Part shown: in pieces, positions 1-11,284 of the stretch
Layout: every line of letters begins with the position of its first letter
Position numbering within the stretch: position 1 is the first letter of the stretch
Source: Paratinospora sagittata
Taxonomy: Eukaryota > Streptophyta > Magnoliopsida > Ranunculales > Menispermaceae
Length of the DNA stretch: 64,000 nucleotides
Direction of reading: 5' to 3'
NCBI GenBank assembly: GCA_035771175.1
Contig: CM069592.1
Span: 42,684,495-42,748,494 of the forward strand
Position numbers and translations under genes: made by a program
Notes under the pieces: model-generated
What the model was told of the DNA's origin: nothing
The model's database searches: none
Seen by the model: only the letters and a program-made list of their open reading frames with translations

Positions 1-427
1 TACTTAAACCCTTTCGTACTTCAATCCCCTTCTCCTTACATGTTTTTTTTTTGCTTGTTTTTTGTTTGCACACTTGGACATACTCATTTGTGTAGACAAT
101 GTTGTTGATTTTGTTGTAAGTCTAAATATTTGAAACTGTAATGAATCAAGACCTCAAGCTTATCACTGGCGGGTTGATTACTTGGTTTCGGTGAAATTAT
201 AACAAGCTTAACGTAGTTGCACAACTGTAATTTTTTTCACTTTCTTTTCCTACCAAGGTTTCTACTCTCTAAATAAGTTTATTTGTGTTGCTGTTCTAGT
301 ATTTATTCCTTTTTCTTGCCAATTGTATCTTCTATCTTCTATGTACTTACTCGTTTTTCTATTTAATTTCCTTTTGAGTGAAATCCTGGTGACATCCCAA
401 GATGTGTTGAATTGTATTGTTATTCAG
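1..427 (+). other. Intron upstream of first visible importin exon
   Basis: T-rich, ends in TATTCAG. No convincing upstream exon of the importin gene was found here, so the initiator exon(s) lie before position 1. Confidence 0.55.
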
Positions 428-526
428 ATCCAAAAAGAAGGCTATTACTTGCTCGTGGGAAATAAGGATGCTCTGCTAAATGCTCTTCTTCTAGCTGCAA
501 AAAAATTTAGTTTGGGTCCTCCGCAG
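428..526 (+). CDS. Importin-13-like exon a (first in window)
   Basis: Follows the acceptor TTATTCAG and ends before GTTTTG. It encodes 33 residues starting [20 protein letters not shown]. Phase 0 at both ends. The reading frame is open 5' of the acceptor, but homologues place an exon boundary here. Confidence 0.85.
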
Positions 527-1274
527 GTTTTGTATCTCTTGAGCCACTTGCTTTGGTAGTACTGACAAGAATCAATAAAAAAATTGTGTGAATGCCTTTC
601 TCACTTTGCTGTTCTATTTGGTAGAAAGAGGTGGATATTGATTGGAATCCTTTTCTTTACTACAGCTCCTAACCCAAATATGCCTTGCGCTGTCGGCACT
701 TTTACTTTGTTCAGTAGAACATAGAGAACCTATTGAGCAATTATTTTCCAGTCTCCAGAATCTGCAAAGCCAGGATAATGGTGATGTTGCTGTGCTGGAG
801 ATGCTTACTGTTCTCCCGGAAGAAGTCGTCGATGATCAAAATTTTGATTGTAACATTAGCTCAACTCTTAGATTCCAGTATGGCCAAGAGGTTGTGATCT
901 TTTCCCTAATCCTTTATTTGCTATCATACCTCTGCATGCTCAGAAGCATCTTTTATTTACTTCTTTCCCTTTCTTCTGGACTGTTTTTAGTTTTTATTGT
1001 CATCTGCTCTCTGTTTGATGCCTCCTCTTTTGTCTGAAACAGCTGCTTTCACATTCTCCTAAAGTTCTTGAATTCCTACTAGGCCAATCTGAGCAAAAGA
1101 TTGCTAATGGGATTGAAATGCATGAAAGGAACAGGAAAATTTTGCGATGTTTGCTTAGTTGGGTAAGAGGTTTTAATGGTTGACTAGTTAGTCTAGTTTT
1201 GCATGCAGTAGTAGTAGACTTTATTTATTCTGCGAGAGTCATTGTAGGATTACTGCCTCTTAATCAAGTTATTG

Positions 1275-1308
<34 letters not shown>

Positions 1309-4300
1309 GTGGGGGGAGGGGGATAGAGATTAAGTTTCTATATTTTCAATTTCCATTGATATATTGATTACTAGCGTTAACTGTTGCATGGTTAATGTTA
1401 TTCATATGAGATTGAGATATGGAAGAAATTTGACAGGTTTCATGCGACCAATGCGTTTAATGCTATCTTTTACACTTTTCTCTCTCTCTCTCTCCTTTTT
1501 TTTTTTTTCTTTTTTTCTTTTTTGTTGTTGTGGGGTGGGGGGAGGGGATGAAATATTAAGCCAAAGCGGTATGGAAACAGCGTCATCTCGATGCATATGC
1601 ATTTAATGTTGCCACAATGTGCTACTATATTGAAGATTTGAATGTATCTCAGGTCCGTGTGGGGTGCTTCTCCGAGATTCCTCCCTTATCAATTCAAACA
1701 CATCCACTTCTCAATTTTGTTTTCAAGTCTTTGCAGGTGCTTGTCTAACATTATCTATTATTCAATTTTAATTGTTTATTTAGTTTTTATCTACGGTTGA
1801 TTATTGATCAATGGTTAAATGTAGGCGTCATCCTCATTTGGCTTGGCTGTTGAAGTTCTCATCGAGCTTGTAAGTCGACATGAGGTATGGGTGTTTGCAT
1901 GGATCCTGATTAGTCTAAAAGCTACATCACTTAAAATGCGCAAATCACTTTGAACTTAGGATACTAATTTATTTATGTAGATTACGCAAACTATCATCAT
2001 TGTAGTGTACTTAATGTTTCTGTTGAGGCTCATACGCTCTTTTTTATGTTTACTCAATAAGAGTTGCTTGTTCCTTTTGTGTTATGGTCTTGATAGTCAC
2101 TTTTTCTCTTAGCAGAAACAAGGCCCCTGTTAAATACAGACTGATTAATATTTCATGTTGAAACTTTGAATGTTCAAAGAAACAATCTGTTATTGTTATT
2201 TAACTTGCAAGGGGATTATAGTTGATTCCACTATTAGGCTTATGCAACCACGTAACAAATCTGTCAAGCACCTTGTCCTCCACTATTGTATTGTAGAAAT
2301 TTGCATTTTCTTTTTCCCTCTGTTCAGAATCCCTTGGACTACACTGGGATGCGAGTGTCTTATTCGACTGTTTACTCTTGTGGTCTCTTCTGACACTGCT
2401 TGCCTGGAATGTGGTTGCATTTTGTAGAGTTTGAGTAATTTGAAAGGAAAGAAATGAGAATCTCCGAGGAGTAGAGTTAGAGGAAGACTTTTAAGGATTT
2501 TATTTTATTTTTGTCTTTTTTAAAGCTATTAGCTATAAACAGCCTTGTGTTTGAAATTTATGATATACAAAACTCCTTTTTTTTATTTTAAAGAGATGAA
2601 CTTAATCCGCATTTGTCTCATTTGCTTTTCAATTTCCTTGCTTTATAGGGGCTACCCCAGGTTTTGTTATACAGGGTTCAGTTTCTTAAAGAAGCACTAC
2701 TTATGCCCGCTCTTGCCAGTGGAGATGAGAAAGTAATTGGGGGTCTTGCATGCTTGATGTCAGAAATTGGGCAGGCAGTAAGATTATGATCTTCTTGGAG
2801 TTTGAGACTATACTTAAATGCCATTATTTTTCTATGATGCTGTGAATGGATGATAAGTAGCCTTTGTTGATGAAATATTAATGAATGAAGCATCTTTGCT
2901 GGTGCTACATTAAAAATAGAAATTGCTTGAACTGTTTTTATTTATTATTTATTATTTTCTTATATTTGATGCTACGTTTTAGGCTCCGACTTTGATTGTA
3001 GAAGCGAGTTCAGAGGCACTTGTTCTTGCAGATGCACTATTGAGGTCATTTCTAAACTTTTTTTTTTGGCTGTAAATTAAATGTTGCAGTTGGTTAATCC
3101 AAAGCCTTATTCAATTAATGAATAATTACATGCAGGAAGATATACAATGCCTTTTTTTGAGGATCTGTAAGAAAAATAAGACCTTATAAACAACTTTTAA
3201 AACTTGTGAAGCATAATTGAGACAATTTACCTATGTGAGGCAAGATGTAACCTTAATGTAGTATGAGATCTAGGCCTTATTTTTCTTTTATAAATAGATT
3301 AAATTTTAAAAAAAAAATCTAAATATTGTTAGTAATAAATGAATAAACATCTAAACTTAGCGAAAATATAGAGCATTTTTATGCATGTGTTGAGAACTCT
3401 AGTGATTTCTCTTACTTGTCCTAATTGTTAAAAGCATTACTAAAAACAAAATAAGCGCATATCATATGTCAGGTTTTTCTCAATTTCAAGATTTTTTAAG
3501 TATTAAAAAAAGCAATGATAAAGTTAGCAAATATATTAGATATTTAACTCTTTCCCAATTTTCACCATTTTTTTTGCAACATTTTTAAAAAAAGTCAATG
3601 CATGTTGTAATTAGAATCATTTGACTAAATCTTTTAAACTTTTATGCAAGCATTTGTATCATTGTTAATGAGCTTAAAAATATATTAATAGGAATGGCCT
3701 TTCTGGAGGGCGAATGAGAAATTTTTTACCCGTGAATGAGCAAAGGCTTTATTTTCTCCTAAATAAGAGAGAATCAATCCTTAAAAATTATAAGAATTGA
3801 TTTTGCTGTCTACAAACTATAACCTGTTAAATACTAATAAAAGACACAAAAATGTAATGTGGTTCTGCTCTATGGCCTACGCCCACGGGAGAAGAGAGGA
3901 AATATTTTCTTATTCTTGATGAAGTCTTAATGGAGGGACACCATATATATATATACATACAGGGCTATGCACACATATAGTTATAATTATAATTTTAGTA
4001 ACTGCTAAATAAAACGACTACTAAAATTATCATCTTTCCTTAAAAGAAATAAATTCTTAAAGGAAATAAATCCTTAAAGGAAATAAACCTTAAAGGAAAT
4101 AAATCCTTAAAGGAGATAAATCCCACAGATTTTGCTCTTCTCCACAACACTCCCCCTCAAGCTAGTGAATAAAGGTTTACCATTCCCAGCTTGGACACAT
4201 TTGCTTGAAATGCAGTATGGTTTAACCCTTTAGTGAGCACATCGGCGAGCTGATTATAGGTAGACACATATGGAGTACAGATCAGCCCACTATCAAACTT

Positions 4301-7300
4301 CTCTTTAATAAAGTGTCTATCAATCTCTATATGCTTGATTCGATCATGTTGAACTAGGTTATGGGCAATGTTAATTGCAGATTTATTGTCGCAATAGAGT
4401 CTCATAGGGCCATCCCAGTGTATCTTCAAATCTGTCAAAATTATCTGAAACAATAATAGGTCACAAACCCCTTGTGCCATTGTTCGGAATTTTGCTTCAG
4501 CACTAGATCTGGCCACTACATTCTGCTTTTTACTTCGCCATGTCACCAAATTCCCACCCAGAAACGTACAATATCCAGTAGTTGATCTTCTGTCAACTAC
4601 TGAACCAACATAGTCTGAATCAGTATATGCTTCAAGAACCACTCTTGTGCGTCGTTTAAATAAGATGCCTTGTCCTGGAGTCCCTTTAAGATACTATAAA
4701 ACGCGATTAGCTGCTTGCAAATGAATATCTTTAGGGTTGTGCATGGACTGACTTATTATACTTACTGCATATGCAATATCAGGTCTTGTGTGAGAGAGAT
4801 AGATGAGTCTTCCTACTAGTCTTTGATACATCTCCTTATTAATAGTCAGCGCTTCTTCAACTTCTCCAAGCTTGTGATTAAAATCAAATAGGAGTATTCA
4901 TTGGTTTGCATGCTAGCTTCCCTGTTTCTTTAAGAAGGCCAATAATGTACTTCTGTTGAGAAATAAAGATTCCCTGTTTAGAGTGTGCCACTTCAATCCC
5001 TAGAAAGTATTTCAATCTCCCTAGTTCCTTGATCTCAAATTCCTCGGTCAAACACTGCTTCAAATTTTGTCTCTAGTTCTCATTGTTTCCTGTCATGTGA
5101 TCAGTAGCACCAGAATCTGAGGGTTTGTCCATTGTGCTAAGCAAAGATTTCAATTTTTCAATGTCGTCTTGGCTGAATCCGTTTGGCACTGGGGAGTCTG
5201 CAACTGTTTGTTCAGTAGACAGATGTGCTTGTCCACTGGTCTTCTGCTGTCCTCCTTTGTAGCCCCATTCTTTACTGGAAGTTGAAGGCTTGCCATGAAG
5301 TTTCCAACACTTCTCTCTGGTATGTCTAGTCTTCTGACAATAAGTACACCATAAATTGTCCCTATTGTCTCGATTTGGGACCTTTGATGATTCAGCTTGC
5401 GGAGTGTGTCTTCTGATCATTTTCCCGATTGACAACCATAGCTGAGCCTTCCATCTTCTGAGGTGTGAGCATAACACTTCTTCTGCTTTCTTCAGTCCGG
5501 ATAACTGAGATAGTCTCATTCAGAGTTGGCAACTCTTTGCTGAGAGTTTGAACTCTCACTTGATCAAACTCTGCATTGAGTCCAACCAAGAAGTCATAGA
5601 CCCGATCCTTCTCAATATAGTTCTTTAAAACTACAACATCTGTAGGGCATTCAGTCTCAATACACCTATAATGGTCAAGTTCCTACCATAAGTTTTTTAA
5701 TACATTGGCATATTCGGTGACCGTCATGTTGCCTTGTTTTGTTGTTCCAACTTTCACTTTGATATCATACACTTGGGCTGCATCATGGGCCTTAGAGTAT
5801 GTCTGATGAACGACATCCCAAATGTCTTTGGCGGTAGTTAGAAATATGCGTGGATCACTAATGTTTGGCGTCATTGAATTCCATAGCCACGCCATTATAG
5901 AAGCATCTTCGTTATCCCACGCTATAAACTTAGGATCTCCAGGTGTAGGTCCAGTGCCCAAAAGATGACTTAATTTCCCTTTGCCCTTCAGAAAAGTACG
6001 CACCAGCTGAGACCACTTTAAATAATTCTTTCCATCAAGTCTGTATTCTGATTGAATGTTTGATAGTTCTCCTTTCTCCGATTTGTCAACTGCTTCTTCA
6101 GTCTGCACCGTTTCGGAAGTAACCGACATTTTTCTTTTACCCTTTTTTTATTTTTTATTTTTATTTTTTTATAGGTTACAAACTCAAAAAAGAAAATAAA
6201 AATAAAAATAAAAGAAGAATATTAGATGAAGACGAAGAAGGCGAACTAGGAGCTGCAGATGGCGATGGAGATTAGAGAGATGCAGTGATGCGCAAGAGAG
6301 ATAAGTGAGAGAGATGCGCGAGAGATGACGAAGATCAGTAGCAACGTCAAAGATTAACAATGGTGGGTTCGAGCAGCGGCGACTGAAACACAGTGGCAAT
6401 GGAGACGAAGGCGTCGACGATGATTAAGATATTGGCAGTGCCGATGAGGAAGACGCAGTAGTCGATGGTGATATAGGAGCAGTGATGAAGACGTACACAC
6501 CAATCAGCAACACGAATAATGGCGATGAAGGCCAACGAGGAAGGTTCCGGCAATGAAGGCCAAAATAAAACAATTTCGACGATGAAGGTCGGAAGAAAAG
6601 AAAAATTTCCCAGTTGTACGAGCTTAAAGCTCTGATACCATGTTAAATACTAATAAAAGACACAAAGATGTAACGTGGTTCTGCTCCAAGGCCTACGTCC
6701 ACGGGAGAAGAAAAGAAATATTTTCTTATTCTTGATGATGTCTTAATGGAGGGACACCATATATATAGACATACAGGGCTATGCACACATATAACGATTA
6801 CTAAAATTATCATCTTTCCTTAAAGGAAATAAATCCTTAAAGGAAATAAATCCCACAGATTTTGCTCTTCTCAACAACATAACCATAAATATATTTTAAT
6901 GAAAGTTTTTGACACAAAAAGCCTTGTACGCTACCATGGAGGCTTACCTTCAAGGTGACATATGGTGCTTTGCCACAAGGTGCTCATGACCCCAAGGGAT
7001 TGGTGTGATGGCTAAAACTCACCTTAAGAAACAAGAGTCCTTAGATTGTATCCTACTCCAAAAGGCCATGCTCTATAGGTTTACCTAGTTTGTGTTGATA
7101 GAGAGATTTGCAAAGGATTCAAAGATTAAGTTGAATTGATAATAGTGTCTACAAGCTTTTATTATGTTCAATTATGTCTGTCTGTCTTTGGTTAGTCATA
7201 TGGAAATAAAAGTATTTTGTATCTGATATAGTTCTGAACATGTTTCCATAATTCCATTTGTAGCCTTTTTCTTTTCGCGACTATAAAAGGCGGGGCAGTA

Positions 7301-10300
7301 AGCTCTCTATCAACAACAGGGGGGTTGTTCTCCTTTGTCAACTCAAGGGAAGTAGTTGTTCTCCTTTGTCAACTCCTTTCTTGTGTCGTTGACAAAGTCA
7401 ACCAAGCCTAAGCAAAGCGTCACGACATAATCCAAAGGTTGGCTTTGTCAACGCTACTACGGACTGGGGTGAACAAGCAGAACTTAGTAGAGGCTCGAAG
7501 AGGGGCTTACTAAGCGAAGGGTTGAAGGCAGCTTTGCACATGAAGCGAAAAAGGACTTGCTGGCTTCTTTGCTTTCCGGTGCAGAGCTGCCTTGCTCGTA
7601 GACATATGAAGGAAAAATCAAAAGCAAGTCTTGAGGGAGTAAAGAGCTACTTAGGTTTCGTTCTAGTATAGGTCAGGTGACTCAGGTCTAATACTCCCCC
7701 GTTCCAATGTAGCTTTCAGTCACATGTAGGCTTGTAGTGAGAGGCCCACTCTTTTCTCATGTAGGAACGTGCATCTGTAGTGGTCAAGGTGCTAGCTAGC
7801 CCGAGAGTTTTGAAGCTAGTTCAACAATTAGTCATCTTATTGTTAGCATATGTAAACAACTTAGATTCTCTCTCTGATCCGAGGCTTGCCGATACGTTCA
7901 AAATTCAAATATTATAGTGTTTTTGCAATGCCTCTCCATAGAGATTTCCAATCTCTCTCTATGGAGCTATCCTATCTTTTTGATAGTCTATCTCCATAGA
8001 GATTTCCAATCTCTATGACAGATCTGCTTAAGCAATTCCTTACGTTTTAGGACCTCTCATGTAGTCCCCTACATGAGGGTCTCTAAAGTCTAAACATAAG
8101 ATATAAGCTTCTCTATAGGCCTCTAAACGTAAGATATGTGCTTGGGGAGGTACTACTTGCTTAGGAAAACTAGTACCCCCCTTGGGTTGATTTGCCTGTC
8201 ATTGGCGTGTGATTTGCTCCTTGATTGGTGTGTTGCCAACCGCCCAAAAATCTTTCCTTATCTCCCCCTTGCCAACCCTCCCGCCAACCAGGATGAGGAT
8301 CTGTTAAGATTCCTTCTGTTTCTCATTCAGATTTCAGGATGGTTTCTATTAAAATATGCTTTATTAATCTTTATTTTTGGTCCATGACTCATCGTGGACC
8401 GTGTCACATGCGTGGCTTACTCCCAGCCCATTCGGGGTCCATTCCTAAGCCTGCTTCATGGCATCCATGTGACGGGATGCTGAGTCGACTGCAACATCTT
8501 AATGCTTAGGGGCAAGAGCTCTCAGTTCAGAATTTGGAATTTCTTCATAAACTCTAGACCTCCACAGTCAGAGATTACAAACTTACTTAAAGAAAGATTT
8601 ACTCCTAGCTGGGACATCACGTCCTTATAGACTTCAGCTACTTTCATTTCACCAATGACAATGTCATCTCCAATAAGGGCATACTTACTAAAACGAGTAC
8701 CATGATAGACCTTTTCGGCACAGTACCACACGATGAAGTGGTGTCCTTTCCATGTGCCCTTTTTAGAGTGTTAGTGTTTAGGGACATAAAATTAGGACAG
8801 GATCTTCCACTAGCTAATTGGTTCATATCCTCACAGTGACAAAGAAAATATTAAATATTAGACTTAATTCATGGTTAGGGAGCTTGTAGAAATCCATTTT
8901 GGTAATGCTAGAGTTTTAAGAGCTCAAAGTTTTTTCAATTATTTTTTATTTTTTAACAAACAAGTGGTTGGGTGAGTGGTCTAGAGCTGGCATCTCATGA
9001 AGTGAGACCAGGATCGACTCTCTCTCCTCACTAGTTGGTCATTGAAGGTGACTCCCACTTGAGCCACCATGGGCCCAAGGGATTAGTCGGCGAAGCTCAG
9101 ATACCATCCGCTATCCAAAAAAAAATAAAAATTCAAAGTTTTTGAACTCAACTCCCTTTGTAATTTGGTTTTTAATATAGGTCTGAAGGGTTCACATTTC
9201 TTGTTATATGGCATTTTTGGTGACCTAGTTTTACATGTGGTCCAATGCCTTGACAACTCTATATGTCTTTTGCGGACACTATTTATGAATAATTTGTGAC
9301 ACTATTTATCATGTCAAAGGATGCTTACATTTGGTGAGTGGCAAGTACAAGATTCACATGGACACATGCTAATTCACTAAATGCATAAGGAGTGGTAGTA
9401 ATAGATTGAATTTGGAAGTGGATGAAGAGAAGAAACCTTATGTGATAAAAGTTTGGCAAATTGGGCAACAACAGTTATTGGTGAGGGGGGAGGAAGGAGG
9501 AAGGTTGGGGTGTGTGTGTGTGTTAGTTCATTGGAAAATCAAACAAGATTACTAAATCAAAACTCAAAAGCAACAATCTAATGTTTTCTTGGTAAAACCT
9601 TAATTTCTCATGGGAAAAAAATGCCATAAATCTTTCTACTTTTACATAGTTGATGTTATCATGTTATTTCTTTGTTGTAAATTCTTACCATTAAATATGA
9701 GTGTTCTTTGGTGTTTTACGTTACATTTTTGATTGAATATGTGGTGACATTGTGCATCTTTGTGCCGTAGTTGCGTTGCCTTTCCTAGTGAAGATTGGGA
9801 GGTTGCTGACTCAACTTTGCAGTTTTGGTGAGCATCTAATTTTTATCATTATTTTCTTTTTCTTGTTCTTATGTTGAATTTCATGTTGTTATGGTTGATT
9901 GAGGATTTTTTTTTTCTTCTATAAATGATGAACTTCAAATTGTCTTGAAAAATTGCAAGTTCCCTTGGTGTAAATTTAAAATAAGTGATTTGAAGCATTT
10001 TCTTGGTGTCTCAATTTGGTTACTAATCTTGCTTTGCATCTGAAGAGTTTGGGAATCCGTCAACCATGTCTTAAGCTTGCCATCTTACGTGGTCCAAAAA
10101 GTTTGAGCATAATGATAAATTGATAATTAGTATTGTAATTCTTCCACACATTAGTAAATATGTGATATCTATGTACCTAAGGAGGGAATTCACTAGAGTT
10201 GAAGCTTCTAATTGGATTGCAGCCAGGGAATGAGCAAATGGTTATAATTGCTCTGATTGATTAAGAAGTTGCTTTAATTTGATGTAGCTTTCCTCTTGCT

Positions 10301-11249
10301 CTTGTGGGGTTGATGAACTTCTTGTCCTTCGAGCCTTCTTTGTTGTACCTCCACTTTTTATTATTATAATAATACATTCTGTTTCTTCTTAAAATAAAAA
10401 AAGAAATATGTGGGGTATTCTCTTGTTGTTTACTTCTAGCAGTTTGCATAACGTTCTACTTCAATCATTAAAATGTAACAATCCAATCTTGAGGATATAC
10501 CATGTACTTAGGACAAGATAAACTAAATATTGACAATTAGTAGTCAATGATAACTACTAATTAGGTGCTACTGTCATAAATTTCTACAAACATCAAATAA
10601 ACTTAGACAGTTATACGTAACTAAAGATTAATCCTAGGATTATTGAAGTAAGTCTGGAAATATAAAAAGCCAAATTAATCTACTAAGAAGGTCCAAATCT
10701 ACTGTTCAACTTTATGATCACCAATAAGTTGTTCCAGGTCTCCCAGTACTTTGTATTCCTCTAAAAAAGTTAATAAAATTAAATATAATGACCTCATAGA
10801 GCCTATTTAGCGAGCCAAACTATGGCAATAACATGTGGCTAGACAGGAAATCAATTACTAAGTAATTAGATATGAATGAACCATTTAAAGACGTAAATAT
10901 GTAAGTAAACATGCCATCAATGGACGGATGTGTGTGTGACCATTTAACTAGTTTTGAGTCTTTTGAGCAAGAGAGCAATATATGTTCCTTGGAATGGGGG
11001 ACCTGTTGTTCATACTTAATCGACTTGCAGTTGCCTTTGACCTTATCTTCAGTGGCCTCAGCATCTTCACTTATCTTTATTTATAGCCTGGATACATTAT
11101 TTTGTTTCTTTGTGTGTACAACATGACATTTGGATGTTTGTAGTAGTAGTTTGTTGATACTGAGACACACTTTCAGGGTAAGCCCTTATGTCTCAATGCC
11201 AATTGGTAGTGCCTGTGTCATCCCAAAGGTCACAACAAAGCATCTCCCA

Positions 11250-11284
<35 letters not shown>

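Larger units (their letters stand above)
3825..6879 (-). mobile_element. Copia-A: internally deleted Ty1/copia element
   Basis: Complete LTR ends with a 5-bp target duplication, TAACC, at 3820-3824 and 6880-6884. It lies antisense in an importin intron. The order on the minus strand is LTR, PBS, gag, start of protease, then directly the end of RT and RNase H, polypurine tract, LTR. Integrase and most of RT are missing. The same family as Copia-D (near-identical gag start and RNase H). Confidence 0.92.
7180..8830. other. Organelle-like insert (candidate NUMT) in importin intron
   Basis: Less AT-rich than the surrounding intron, with runs such as GGCGGGGCAG and CGGTGCAGAGCTGCC. It carries no intron or LTR features and ends in a mitovirus-type RdRp remnant, a sequence type well known from plant mitochondrial genomes. 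Short direct repeats (7324-7344/7354-7374 and 7933-7956/7991-8014) and a perfect 9-bp-stem hairpin (8056-8077) lie inside. Edges are approximate. Direct integration of viral RNA-derived DNA is the alternative. Confidence 0.5.

Noticed and set aside
323..559. 78-codon frame beginning with ATG at 323
   Set aside because: The ATG and first codons lie in intron; only 428-526 is importin exon. The protein does not start here.
3945..3965. TA-rich microsatellites as possible promoters
   Set aside because: They lie in copia LTRs antisense to the host gene and show no independent promoter structure.
6184..6553. Minus-strand frames of about 70 codons beside Copia-A gag
   Set aside because: They lie in the untranslated leader between the primer site and gag and are made of simple GA/CT-rich sequence.
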